Assembly: GCA_002440965.1 (NCBI GenBank)
Contig: DJWJ01000007.1
Coordinates: 1 to 48,658, forward strand
DNA length: 48,658 nt
Source of the DNA: Candidatus Omnitrophica bacterium UBA6233
Lineage (GTDB): Bacteria > Omnitrophota > Gorgyraeia > Gygaellales > Profunditerraquicolaceae
Reading direction: 5' to 3'
Part shown: positions 40,871 through 48,658 of the stretch, in pieces
Layout of the letters: each line of letters begins with the position of its first letter
Position numbering within the stretch: position 1 is the first letter of the stretch
The notes under the pieces: generated by a model
Told to the model about the DNA's origin: nothing
Databases searched by the model: none
What the model saw: the letters and a program-made list of their open reading frames with translations, nothing else
Position numbers and translations under genes: made by a program

Positions 40871-41550
40871 TTATCGCTATAGATGGCCCCGCAGGCGCAG
40901 GTAAGAGCACAGTCGCCAAGTTGCTCGCTAAAAAACTTAAATTCCTTTATATTGATACGGGCGCTATGTACCGAGCGCTCACTCTAAAGGCGTTGGAAAC
41001 AAGAACCGATATAAACAATACTTCCGCAATTATTAATCTTGCCCTGAATAGCAGTATTGATTTGATAAATAATTCTGATGGTACGCTAAAGGTTCTGCTG
41101 GATAGCCGGGATGTATCCAGCGATATCCGTAAACCGGCTATAACCCAATTTGTTTCGGATGTTGCTAAAATTGGAGGGGTGCGTCAGATTATGGTAGAAT
41201 TGCAGAGAAGAATGGGCAGACAGGGTAATGCCGTGTTGGATGGCCGGGATATCGGCACGGTTGTTTTTCCTGGCGCCGAAAAGAAATTTTACGTGGACGC
41301 GGATTTTAAGGAACGGGTAAGCCGCAGGCATAAGGAATCCGTAGGTTTGGGCCAGAATATTTCATTTGAAGACGTATCCGGAGATTTGGCAAATCGGGAC
41401 AATATCGATTCAAATCGTAAAGTCGCTCCGCTTAAAAAGGCCGATGACGCTGTTTACGTGGATACGACGAGTTTGAGTATAGAAGAAGTAGTAGCAATTT
41501 TATTAAAGAATGTCTTAATGACAAATGACAAAATTCAAAATTCAAAATAA
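40867..41550 (+). CDS. cmk: Cytidylate kinase, C-terminal tail derived from a repeat
   Basis: Phosphorylates CMP and dCMP. P-loop GPAGAGKST (6-14), DTGAMYRALTLKAL, the VLDGRDIGTVVFP motif and the lid RRHKESVG... NRDNIDSNRKVAPLKKADDAVYVDTT are as expected. Length is 227 aa. The last residues, about LMTNDKIQNSK, and the stop codon are encoded by a dispersed palindrome beginning at 41517, so the native C-terminus appears to have been replaced or extended by it. It overlaps tyrA by four bases (ATGA). The 99-base gap to lepA is filled by the rest of the palindrome. Confidence 0.96.
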   Translation: MIIAIDGPAGAGKSTVAKLLAKKLKFLYIDTGAMYRALTLKALETRTDINNTSAIINLALNSSIDLINNSDGTLKVLLDSRDVSSDIRKPAITQFVSDVAKIGGVRQIMVELQRRMGRQGNAVLDGRDIGTVVFPGAEKKFYVDADFKERVSRRHKESVGLGQNISFEDVSGDLANRDNIDSNRKVAPLKKADDAVYVDTTSLSIEEVVAILLKNVLMTNDKIQNSK

Positions 41551-41634
41551 ATCCAAAACTCAAAACCAAGGTTTTGTTATTAAGTATTTGTCATTTAAAT
41601 TTATTTTTAATTTTGTGCTTTGACCTTTGTCATT
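41517..41634. repeat. Dispersed imperfect palindrome, copy R4
   Basis: Left arm AATGACAAATGACAAAATTC followed by AAAATTCAAAATAAATCC; right arm TTTATTTTTAATTTTGTGCT followed by TTGACCTTTGTCATT. The reverse complement of the right arm begins AATGACAAAGGTCAAAGCAC and aligns with the left arm over about 38 bases. The first 34 bases are the 3' end of cmk, including its stop; the element ends 15 bases before the lepA ATG, which has no visible ribosome site. Confidence 0.8.
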
Positions 41635-41649
41635 AAATAATTGTTTTAT

Positions 41650-43446
41650 ATGGATAAATCACTTATTCGTAATTTCAGCATCATTGCTCACATAGACCAT
41701 GGTAAGTCCACGCTTGCTGACCGCATTCTGGAAATAACCGGCGCTATAGATAAGAGGCATAAAGGCGCTCAGCTCCTTGATGATATGGATTTGGAGCGCG
41801 AACGAGGAATTACCATTAAAGCTTCCATGGTGAGGTTGTCGTATATAGCTTCCGATGGTAAGGAATATGTTTTAAATTTGATTGATACTCCGGGCCACGT
41901 AGATTTCACTTATGAGGTTTCCAAATCTCTGGCTGCCTGTGAGGGCGCTATTCTGGTAGTTGATGCCAGCCAGGGAATAGAAGCCCAAACAGTAGCCAAC
42001 TATTATCTTGCCCTGGAGAATAATCTTGAAGTTATCCCGGTTCTGAATAAAATTGATCTAGTTTCCATTGATATCCCAAAAGTTAAAAAACAAATTGTTA
42101 GCGTTTTGGGCTTTAAAGAAGAAGATATTATTTTGTCTTCGGCTAAAGATGGGACCGGGGTCAAGGATATCTTAGAAAGAATAATTCAAGTAATACCTGC
42201 GCCAACCGGAGAAGATAATCATCCTTTAAAGGCCCTTGTTTTTGATTGTCGTTTTGACGCGTATAAAGGAGTAGTAGTTTTTGTCAGGATGGTAGATGGG
42301 AATATTACTCCGGCTACACAATTGAAAATGATGCACTCAGGCGAAATTTATAAAATTGAGGAGCTGGGAGTATTTAAAAATTTAAAGTATGAACCAGTAA
42401 GTTCTTTGACAAGTGGAGAGGTAGGTTATTTTACGGCTAATATCCGTGAAGCAAGAGAGATAATCATCGGGGATACGATCACCGATGTCAAAAATCCTTG
42501 CGCAAAAGCGTTCCCTGGATACCGGCAGCCAAAGCCGCTTGTTTTTTGCGGCATATACCCGGTTAATCCTGGAGATTTTCCGGATTTACGCGACGCAATG
42601 GATAAGCTAAAGCTGTCGGATGCATCTTTTGTCTTTGAACCGGAAAATTCGCAGTCTTTCGGATCAGGTTTTCGCTGCGGATTTTTAGGTTTGTTACATA
42701 TGGAGATAGTCCAAGAGCGTCTTGAGAGGGAGTATGACCTGAATTTGATTCTTACCGTGCCTAATGTAGTTTATAGAGTAATTAAGGCAAATGGCGAGAT
42801 TCTGGAAGTAGATACGCCGGCAAAATTGCCAGCCGCGCAGGATATGCAAGAGGCACAAGAACCTTTCGTGAGCCTGTTAATGATTATACCGGTGGATTCG
42901 ATAGAAGCAGTATGCGATTTTACTAAATCCCGGCGAGGAATTTTTCAATCCAATGAATACCTAACTGAAGATAGGGTAAAGTTAATTTTTAGCGTTCCGC
43001 TTTCAGAGATTATAGTAGATTTTTATGACAGGATGAAATCTTTAACCAGAGGTTATGGTTCGCTAGATTATGAATTCAAGGATTATCTTCCGACTAAACT
43101 TATAAAATTGGATATCCTGCTAAATGGAGAGGCTTGCGATGCTTTCTCATCTTTAATGTGCAAGGATAAAGCGTATTCCCGGGCGCACGCCCTTGTTTCA
43201 AAACTAAAAGAGTTAATTCCACGGCAATTATTTGAAGTTTCTATTCAAGCCGCTATCGGCAGTCAAATTTTGGCTTCCGAAAAGGTCCGTTCTGTCGGTA
43301 AGCATGTTACTGCCAAGTGTTACGGCGGAGATATTACCCGCAAGCGCAAACTTTGGGAAGAGCAGAAAAAAGGGAAGAAGCGCCTTAAGCAGTTTGGAAA
43401 AGTCGAAATTCCACAGGAGGCATTTTTGGAGGTATTGAAAATATGA
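41650..43446 (+). CDS. lepA: Elongation factor 4 (LepA)
   Basis: Ribosome-dependent GTPase related to EF-G, involved in ribosome assembly and translation fidelity. G1 AHIDHGKSTLADRI, switch II DTPGHVDF, NKIDL and the SAKDGTGV G5 region form the GTPase; domains II, III and V and the LepA-specific C-terminal domain (GEACDAFSSLMCKDKAYSRA, AAIGSQILASEKV, VTAKCYGGDITRKRKLWEEQKKGKKR, written here in parts) follow. I take ATG 41650 (598 aa, family start MDKSLIRNFSIIAHIDHG) rather than an in-frame TTG at 41641. No Shine-Dalgarno is seen, perhaps because the upstream palindrome displaced it. Four-base overlap with lepB, a common lepA-lepB pairing. Confidence 0.97.
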   Translation: MDKSLIRNFSIIAHIDHGKSTLADRILEITGAIDKRHKGAQLLDDMDLERERGITIKASMVRLSYIASDGKEYVLNLIDTPGHVDFTYEVSKSLAACEGAILVVDASQGIEAQTVANYYLALENNLEVIPVLNKIDLVSIDIPKVKKQIVSVLGFKEEDIILSSAKDGTGVKDILERIIQVIPAPTGEDNHPLKALVFDCRFDAYKGVVVFVRMVDGNITPATQLKMMHSGEIYKIEELGVFKNLKYEPVSSLTSGEVGYFTANIREAREIIIGDTITDVKNPCAKAFPGYRQPKPLVFCGIYPVNPGDFPDLRDAMDKLKLSDASFVFEPENSQSFGSGFRCGFLGLLHMEIVQERLEREYDLNLILTVPNVVYRVIKANGEILEVDTPAKLPAAQDMQEAQEPFVSLLMIIPVDSIEAVCDFTKSRRGIFQSNEYLTEDRVKLIFSVPLSEIIVDFYDRMKSLTRGYGSLDYEFKDYLPTKLIKLDILLNGEACDAFSSLMCKDKAYSRAHALVSKLKELIPRQLFEVSIQAAIGSQILASEKVRSVGKHVTAKCYGGDITRKRKLWEEQKKGKKRLKQFGKVEIPQEAFLEVLKI

Positions 43447-44021
43447 TGACTAAAAAGAAATCAATGTTGAGAGAATGGATTGAAGCGGCGATTTTTGCGG
43501 CGTTCCTGGCGTTTTGTGTTATCCGGCCGTTTATTGTTCAGGCATTTAAGATACCGACCGGTTCCATGCGCCCGACTCTTTTAGAAGGTGATTTAATTCT
43601 GGTAAATAAATTCATTTACGGCGCTAAAGTTCCTTTTACAAAATACAGGCTTCCGGCTGTTAAAGAGGTAAAAAGAGGGGATATCGTAGTGTTTATTTAT
43701 CCAGAGGATAATAAGAAGGATTTTATCAAGAGGATGGTTGGTTTACCCGGAGACGTTATCGAGATTAGGAGCGGAACGATTTATGTTAATGATAAGCCTT
43801 TGATTGAGCCTGTTTTTAACCAACGCTATTATTATAATAGGGGAGATTTTGCGAAAGAAGACCAGAAGCTGGTTGTGCCCGCAGATAATTATTTTGTCTT
43901 GGGTGATAATTCAGGTTCATCCAAAGACAGCCGTTACTGGGGTTTTGTTCCTAAGGATAATATTTTAGGCCAAGCCATGGTTATTTACTGGCCGCCGCAA
44001 AGAATTAGGATCATTAAATAA
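43443..44021 (+). CDS. lepB: Signal peptidase I
   Basis: Membrane serine protease that removes signal peptides from exported proteins. One N-terminal transmembrane helix (about 12-33), then the catalytic serine S41 in IPTGSMRPTL, the general-base lysine K96 in IKRMVGLPGD, and the later conserved LGDNSGSSKDSRYWGFVP box. At 192 aa it is the short form with a single anchor. ATGATG at the start overlaps the lepA stop by four bases, so the actual start could be either Met. It would process the secreted barrel, SPOR and LptD proteins encoded in this window. Confidence 0.96.
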   Translation: MMTKKKSMLREWIEAAIFAAFLAFCVIRPFIVQAFKIPTGSMRPTLLEGDLILVNKFIYGAKVPFTKYRLPAVKEVKRGDIVVFIYPEDNKKDFIKRMVGLPGDVIEIRSGTIYVNDKPLIEPVFNQRYYYNRGDFAKEDQKLVVPADNYFVLGDNSGSSKDSRYWGFVPKDNILGQAMVIYWPPQRIRIIK

Positions 44022-44036
44022 AAGAAAGGCCTGTCC

Positions 44037-44600
44037 GTGAATATAGCGAATAAAATTTCGACCTTTAGGATTTTAAGCGTGCCGTTTTTTATTGCGTCAT
44101 TGGTTTATTACTCTCCTCAAAGAAGTTATTTAAGGTTCATAGCTCTGGGAATTTTTATTCTGGCGGCATTTTCAGATGCGGCTGACGGATATATGGCCAG
44201 AAAATCAAAGCAACAGTCGAAGGCCGGGTTGATACTCGATCCCCTGGGAGATAAATTGTTGCTTATGAGCGCTTTTATCTGTTTGTATGCCAATACAACT
44301 TTGTCTCCCAGGTTTCCTCTTTGGGTAATCCTTGTTGTTATTAGCCGCGATGTAATTATAATTTTAGGAGCAGTTGTTGTTTATATAGTAAAGCAAAATA
44401 TAAATATTATCCCCAGTTATTGGGGAAAATTTTCCACTACCTTTCAAATGCTGGCAGTTATTTCTGTTTTGCTGCAGTTAAAATGTTCTCCATTTTTTTG
44501 GTGGTTGGCGGCGGTCTTTACAGTCATATCCGGAGCGGTTTATGTAAACAGGGGATTCATTATACTTTATGCTTTGGACAATTCTCGGAATAATCATTAG
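44037..44600 (+). CDS. pgsA: CDP-diacylglycerol-glycerol-3-phosphate 3-phosphatidyltransferase
   Basis: Integral membrane enzyme that makes phosphatidylglycerol phosphate. The CDP-alcohol phosphotransferase signature is complete: D47, D50-G51, A54-R55, G64, D68 and D72 (SDAADGYMARKSKQQ and AGLILDPLGDK). About five hydrophobic helices are visible across 187 aa. The start codon is GTG 44037, preceded by AAAGAAAGG. A neighbouring synthase substrate (for example serine) is possible from sequence, but the pairing with plsY supports the glycerol-phosphate type. Its end overlaps plsY by 32 bases. Confidence 0.88.
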   Translation: MNIANKISTFRILSVPFFIASLVYYSPQRSYLRFIALGIFILAAFSDAADGYMARKSKQQSKAGLILDPLGDKLLLMSAFICLYANTTLSPRFPLWVILVVISRDVIIILGAVVVYIVKQNINIIPSYWGKFSTTFQMLAVISVLLQLKCSPFFWWLAAVFTVISGAVYVNRGFIILYALDNSRNNH

Positions 44601-45198
44601 TTATCTATTCGGTTCGATTCCCACCGCCTATATTTTTGGCCGGATTATAAAAGGAATCGATATCCGTAAATTCGGTTCTGGCAATGTGGGCGCTACCAAT
44701 GCTCTTAGGCTTTTAGGCAAGGGTTGGGGAATAACAGTATTGGCGCTGGACATTTTAAAAGGATTCTTGCCGGTAGTAATCCTGCCGAGTATTATTGGAA
44801 TTAAGGCCAATATTTCATTGGAAAGTTTCTGTATTTTTGTTGGTATAAGTTGTATCTGCGGGCATAATTGGACTATCTTTTTAAAATTTAAGGGAGGCAA
44901 GGGAGTAGCTACGACATTAGGGGTTTTATTGGGGCTTTCAATCAAGATTGCCGGTTTAAAAATTATACTGGGAATAACCATTTTTATTTGGTTAACAGTG
45001 TTTCTTTTTACGCGGACCATTTCTTTAGCTTCGTTATTAGCAGCTTTAAGCTTTCCTATATTAACGGTTTTGTTTAGGCAATCCCTGGGTTTAATTCTTA
45101 TTGTTACACTTTTATCCGTATTTATCATATACCGCCATAAATCCAACATCCAAAGAATCCTTGAGGGGAAAGAGCCTAAACTAAGCTTTAAAAAGTAA
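44569..45198 (+). CDS. plsY: Glycerol-3-phosphate acyltransferase PlsY
   Basis: Polytopic membrane enzyme that acylates glycerol-3-phosphate from acyl-phosphate, the first committed step of phospholipid synthesis (it needs PlsX, not seen here). GSIPTAYIFGRIIKGIDIR with KFGSGNVGATNALRLLG, the CGHNWTIFLKFKGGKGVATT loop and the IIYRHKSNIQRILEGKEPKL C-terminus are hallmark segments, written here as short pieces. Length 209 aa. ATG 44569 is inside pgsA (32-base overlap), so two phospholipid enzymes are translationally linked. The stop codon is inside a long hairpin that may end the operon. Confidence 0.95.
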   Translation: MLWTILGIIISYLFGSIPTAYIFGRIIKGIDIRKFGSGNVGATNALRLLGKGWGITVLALDILKGFLPVVILPSIIGIKANISLESFCIFVGISCICGHNWTIFLKFKGGKGVATTLGVLLGLSIKIAGLKIILGITIFIWLTVFLFTRTISLASLLAALSFPILTVLFRQSLGLILIVTLLSVFIIYRHKSNIQRILEGKEPKLSFKK

Positions 45199-45207
45199 GC
45201 TTAGTTT
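45178..45207. terminator. Hairpin overlapping the plsY stop, probable operon end
   Basis: AAACTAAGCTT (45178-45188) is perfectly complementary to AAGCTTAGTTT (45197-45207) around an eight-base loop that contains most of the TAA stop. There is no long T-run after it (only TTTATTGATT), so its strength as an intrinsic terminator is uncertain. Confidence 0.5.
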
Positions 45208-45268
45208 ATTGATTCTAAATTCCCAATTGAGTTAAAAGAAACCGCTTTCTTTTCCAGCCGTAATTGAC

Positions 45269-45297
45269 TTGAAATCAACCGTAACAGTGTTTATACT
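45269..45297 (+). promoter_or_regulatory. Promoter of the 110-aa small protein gene
   Basis: TTGAAA (45269-45274), 17-base spacer, TATACT (45292-45297). Predicted start near 45304, about 87 bases before ATG 45391. The rest of the 192-base gap after plsY holds the hairpin and nothing else I can name. Confidence 0.55.
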
Positions 45298-45390
45298 TTG
45301 CTTGAAGGATAAGTATGTTTATTATTAGTTTTTAAAGTGATTATAAAAGTATTTAATTTACGCTTAGGCACCGCAATATTGGGAGGGATA

Positions 45391-45723
45391 ATGCGCGACC
45401 TATTGTTTAAAAACCTGACTTCTGCTAACCATAAACGTAAAATAATCGCCAGTTCCGAAATTGCGGAAAAGGAGGGTATTCGTAGTATTATCCGCCGGCA
45501 TTTTGTATGTATGGTTAAAGAAATTCCCAGCGACAATAATTTTAAGAAACCTCTCCCGCATGTCCATATTCTCAAGGAACATAACACAAAAGAATGCAAG
45601 GAAAAATTCTTTTGTAAGATCAAGGGGAGTATTTGTGCCGTCAATAACGGTAAATTATTCCTGGTTATATTCATGCATTCCCTTAAAATCGATCTGACGG
45701 CAATACCCCAGCAGGTAAGCTAA
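45391..45723 (+). CDS. Small conserved-looking protein of unknown function, 110 aa
   Basis: I cannot assign a function. The start at ATG 45391 is well supported by GGAGGG four bases upstream; an in-frame extension to 45337 lacks a ribosome site. The product begins MRDLLFKNLTS and has the segment HKRKIIASSEIAEKEGIRSI, then RRHFVCMVKEI, LKEHNTKECKEKFFCKIKG and FLVIFMHSLKIDL. The alternation of charged and hydrophobic stretches looks like a compact, folded cytoplasmic protein with several cysteines and histidines (F-V-C-M, K-E-C-K, F-F-C-K), not random translation. It has its own promoter and sits alone between plsY and the large barrel gene. It has the feel of a lineage-specific conserved hypothetical. 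Confidence 0.7.
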   Translation: MRDLLFKNLTSANHKRKIIASSEIAEKEGIRSIIRRHFVCMVKEIPSDNNFKKPLPHVHILKEHNTKECKEKFFCKIKGSICAVNNGKLFLVIFMHSLKIDLTAIPQQVS

Positions 45724-45740
45724 TCTTGATAAATTTCCCG

Positions 45741-45768
45741 TTGACAAGGCTTTAAACTCATATATAAT
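45741..45768 (+). promoter_or_regulatory. Perfect consensus promoter before the outer-membrane barrel gene
   Basis: TTGACA (45741-45746), 16-base spacer, TATAAT (45763-45768); both hexamers match the consensus exactly. The ATG at 45780 begins 11 bases after the -10 element, so transcription should start four or five bases before the start codon. Confidence 0.8.
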
Positions 45769-45779
45769 TATTCTAATAT

Positions 45780-48608
45780 ATGAGTAAAAAATTATTTCAT
45801 CTTGCTTTATTCGTTTTCCTGCCGTTTTTTCTTTTATCCGCAAAAGCCTCTTTCGCTTCGAGTCCGGCTACAGAGTATTTATGCGAATTAGGAGCCACTT
45901 TCTATAATTCAGGCAAATTTGATGATGCTTTGTCGGAGTTTAATAAAGTTCTCCTGGTTGAGCCGGATAATAAAGTTGCCAAACAATATATTAACAAGAT
46001 TTTCGAGAAAAATATGGATCCTTCCGCGCCTTCTGGCTCTATGTCGGCAGCAAGAAAGCGCAGTTTCAATAAGTATGTTCCCGTGGCGCAAGAATATGTT
46101 CCTGCGCTCCCGGAAAAGCTTTTGGAAAAAGACGAAATAATGGAACGGACTATGCTTGGGATAGGACAAAAACCTCAAGATAGCCGGCAGGCTATCAAGG
46201 ATAATTCCTCCGGTTTTAAGCAGAATTCACCGGGTAAGGCTAAGGAAGATGAGGGGATAAAAGCTGGGCCGTTTAAGATTAGCGGAGAAACGCAAGTAAG
46301 TTTCGGCGCTACTCCCGATGATTTCATCTGGAAGAGAGCTAATTTTAGTTTGAATGATAAATCTATGAATTGGCGGTTGAATTCAACCGCCGCTTTCGAT
46401 AATAAATTCAATACTTATGATCCGGCTATTTACGATTCTTTAATTTTAAACGTTGATACTGAAAATAAAGAAGGGTTTAATTTCCATACGAACATTACTG
46501 TTGATCCCTGGAGCTATACGGGCAAAAGCAGTAAGACTACCATTACCGGTTCCAATGGCGATACTGCTGATGTGCAGTTGTATTATTGGTCAAATACAGG
46601 TTATACTGTCAATAAAACTGTTTACACTTCATTAAAAGGCGATACTATTAATATTCCTGAACTAAAAGTTTATGATGGGATAACTAAATCTTCCACTCTC
46701 ACTTCAACACGTTACAAAGCCATATATACTCTTTCTTCTTTAAAAATTGATAGCCAGTTTCAACCTTTACGCGAGGTTTGGCTTGATTATACAAACGACC
46801 AAATGAAGTTTAGGGCATTTCCTATGAGTTATCAGGACCAGGCTTATACTTCAGATGACCCTTTGAATATCACTAATCATGGAATTTGGTGGAAAGATAG
46901 CAAGTGGCTGCGTAATTATACTTCGGGTACCTATAATTCCGAGGATACTACCCCCAGTTATACAAAGGGACGCTGGGATGATTCGCTTTCATTTTTGTCG
47001 AAAGACTCCACCGGTAGATACCTGACGGCATTAAGAGGGTTTTCTTTTAATTTCAATCCGGATGAGACAACTTCATTTGATGCTACCGTGGTTACCCCTA
47101 AGAATCTTTGGCAGGATTATAACACAATGGATAATATTATCGCGGTTACCCGCCTTAAGCATCATTTTTCTGACCGCTTTATGATTGGAGGAACTTTTAC
47201 CAGCCGCACCGGTTTCTTAAGCGATTCTTATCAGAAAATTGACAGTCAAAACTATGTGGGCGGAGTGGACTTAGGATACGAATTAGTTGACGGTATGAAA
47301 GCCCAAGGCGAAGTTTTAATTTCTAATTCAAAATACGATATGTCTAGTAATGATTACAACTCAGAGAGCCGCGGTAACGCATATTTCTTCTCTATCATCA
47401 ACCGTTATCCGCTAAAGAGTATTATGGATCTGAGTAGTTATGACGATATAGCTATGGATAAGGATGAAAGTTTCTTATTGAAAAGCAAAATATATGGCGG
47501 GCATATGGATGAAGGTTTTGATTCAGCGTTATCCGATTTTCACAATACCCGTCAGGATACGTTTTGGTCAAGGCATATTCATTTCCGCAAGATTCTGGAT
47601 TATTACTCGCATGGTATGGAGAAATCAGGTAATAATTGGGGCGAACTTAATGCCACGCGCATAGGAGACGGGCTTGATGTTGGACGCAACACCTTGGGTT
47701 TTCGCCTCGAATATATGTGGGAAGATAAATTCTACAACCTTTTTGATGTGCGCAATGTGCATAAAACAAACGGTAAGTTTGTGGAAAATGTGGCGCGCGA
47801 TGAAGCTACCATAAAAGTTACCGATAAGCTTACCGCTAAAGGTTTGGGTATCTATCAAAAAATGCCGCATACAGTAGGAGGGATCGATCCTTTTGTTTAC
47901 GATGGCGATACGGGGGAGTATTACCTCAACAGCGCGGTTAAAGACGGAGAAGACCCGTCAATCAAAACCGGCTCCTTTGGCTTAAATTACAATTTCTTTG
48001 ATTGGTTAAGCTTGAATGGCGTATACGAACGCACTAATGATTATACGATAGCCTACGATAATTTTCCGCAAAGTGTTTTGCTTAATAATACTACTTTGTA
48101 TGGAACCTACTACCAGAATAGCAAGCTTTATCGTTATATACTGCCTTATCTTTATAATCAGGGTATTTTCCCGCAGGCCCCTTACCAATTCTACAACGTT
48201 TTTAAATGCGGTTTGCGGTTTGCCCCTACGGATAAGTTTGAGATATATTTAGATTACACGCGCAACGAATTTGAAGCTGCGTCATTAAATTCCGACGGAA
48301 TGAATCATATCGGTATAGAATTTGCTTATATGCCGAGTAAGAAGTTCGGAATGGTTTTCAAATATATATATTCCCGTTCCCAGGATATTGATAAAATGCA
48401 AAATGGTGATACTAAAATGTATGCCCACCATAATTTTTCCAATGAGTTTAGGTATATGCCGTCGAAGAACGATGAATTCGTTATGCAATATGGAGTAGGG
48501 GATGCGTATTCTATCAGCAATCTCTCTTCTTTAGATCCATACGGAGGCGGTTCATTGACATTGGATACTCAGCATATTATCCGCGCTTACTACCGGCATA
48601 AATTCTAG
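45780..48608 (+). CDS. Large outer-membrane beta-barrel protein with N-terminal TPR, 942 aa
   Basis: Secreted protein: signal peptide (about 1-27, hydrophobic LALFVFLPFFLLSAKASFA-S), a TPR-like unit (about 31-70; EYLCELGATFYNSGKFDDAL then EFNKVLLVEPDN), a charged, Pro/Ser-rich linker (about 75-155), and from about 165 to the end a series of alternating, aromatic-rich strands typical of a large barrel. The last residues, YYRHKF, end in Phe, the recognition signal for BAM-mediated insertion. I recognise no specific family; a porin-like or surface-structure role is possible. Strong transcription is predicted from a perfect promoter with almost no leader and no ribosome site. No partner gene lies within the window after it. 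Confidence 0.8.
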   Translation: MSKKLFHLALFVFLPFFLLSAKASFASSPATEYLCELGATFYNSGKFDDALSEFNKVLLVEPDNKVAKQYINKIFEKNMDPSAPSGSMSAARKRSFNKYVPVAQEYVPALPEKLLEKDEIMERTMLGIGQKPQDSRQAIKDNSSGFKQNSPGKAKEDEGIKAGPFKISGETQVSFGATPDDFIWKRANFSLNDKSMNWRLNSTAAFDNKFNTYDPAIYDSLILNVDTENKEGFNFHTNITVDPWSYTGKSSKTTITGSNGDTADVQLYYWSNTGYTVNKTVYTSLKGDTINIPELKVYDGITKSSTLTSTRYKAIYTLSSLKIDSQFQPLREVWLDYTNDQMKFRAFPMSYQDQAYTSDDPLNITNHGIWWKDSKWLRNYTSGTYNSEDTTPSYTKGRWDDSLSFLSKDSTGRYLTALRGFSFNFNPDETTSFDATVVTPKNLWQDYNTMDNIIAVTRLKHHFSDRFMIGGTFTSRTGFLSDSYQKIDSQNYVGGVDLGYELVDGMKAQGEVLISNSKYDMSSNDYNSESRGNAYFFSIINRYPLKSIMDLSSYDDIAMDKDESFLLKSKIYGGHMDEGFDSALSDFHNTRQDTFWSRHIHFRKILDYYSHGMEKSGNNWGELNATRIGDGLDVGRNTLGFRLEYMWEDKFYNLFDVRNVHKTNGKFVENVARDEATIKVTDKLTAKGLGIYQKMPHTVGGIDPFVYDGDTGEYYLNSAVKDGEDPSIKTGSFGLNYNFFDWLSLNGVYERTNDYTIAYDNFPQSVLLNNTTLYGTYYQNSKLYRYILPYLYNQGIFPQAPYQFYNVFKCGLRFAPTDKFEIYLDYTRNEFEAASLNSDGMNHIGIEFAYMPSKKFGMVFKYIYSRSQDIDKMQNGDTKMYAHHNFSNEFRYMPSKNDEFVMQYGVGDAYSISNLSSLDPYGGGSLTLDTQHIIRAYYRHKF

Positions 48609-48658
48609 AGTTTAAAATTCAGCTTCTAAATTTCCCTTGCATTCACCAGCTCGTAATG

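Noticed and set aside
45337..45390. 18-residue extension of the 110-aa protein
   Set aside because: No ribosome site before ATG 45337, whereas GGAGGG lies directly before ATG 45391.
1..48658. CRISPR array, insertion sequence, integrase or known anti-phage system
   Set aside because: No regularly spaced repeats, transposase or integrase motifs, or recognisable defence genes were seen on either strand.

Overview
This is a bacterial chromosome segment in which every gene I can support lies on the + strand, packed into long, often overlapping operons. An LptD-like LPS assembly protein and a 942-residue beta-barrel ending in Phe point to a diderm (Gram-negative-type) cell with an outer membrane. 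Gene content, style and the dispersed AATGACAAA...TTTGTCATT palindromes make me think of a candidate phylum such as Omnitrophota (OP3). That placement is inference; no marker search could be run.

Layout. (1) 1-2570: an AT-rich accessory strip with two unrecognised ORFs, a cryptic GT-A/family-2-like glycosyltransferase, and a helix-turn-helix gene broken by one base in an A7 run. (2) 2737-6940: miaB (lacking its TRAM domain), a TPR-SPOR envelope protein, miaA, hflX. (3) 6950-13834: a CIRCE-controlled heat-shock operon hrcA-grpE-dnaK-dnaJ, followed by an FmdB-type zinc ribbon, a DUF1015 protein and accD. (4) 13841-17275: an orphan sugar-type ABC ATPase and two membrane diguanylate cyclases. (5) 17281-24780: ROK kinase, transaldolase-like protein, lptD, then ugd, a WbpA/WecC-type dehydrogenase and UDP-xylose synthase, i.e. 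sugar phosphate to nucleotide-sugar chemistry for the envelope. (6) 24777-29685: cvpA, a NIF3-like gene and the macromolecular synthesis pair dnaG-rpoD. (7) 29686-32374: a leader ORF/terminator hairpin and a triple-PAS GGDEF/HD-GYP protein. (8) 32421-34192: tRNA-CAU, tRNA-Val(CAC), a COG1579-type zinc-ribbon protein, RNase HI and RNase P RNA. (9) 34245-45198: yebC-ruvC-ruvA-scpB, then pheA-hisC-aroF-tyrA-cmk (Phe/Tyr synthesis), then lepA-lepB-pgsA-plsY (translation, secretion, phospholipid). (10) 45199-48608: a 110-aa conserved-looking small protein and a large outer-membrane barrel behind a perfect consensus promoter.

The most interesting structure not explained by ordinary annotation is a family of about 120-140 bp imperfect palindromes (3855-3991, 38879-39003, 41517-41634, and a diverged relative at about 10210-10290). 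They sit exactly at gene ends. One copy begins 8 bases after a truncated miaB and supplies the hydrophobic N-terminus (likely signal peptide) of the next protein. Another supplies the C-terminal tail and stop codon of cmk. Other items worth attention: the one-base-broken HTH gene missed by simple ORF calling, a perfect 38-bp palindrome inside RNase P RNA, a 28-codon leader ORF folded into a terminator hairpin before the cyclic-di-GMP protein, and promoter/start-codon spacing that predicts leaderless mRNAs. I did not find CRISPR arrays, transposases, integrases or a recognisable defence system.
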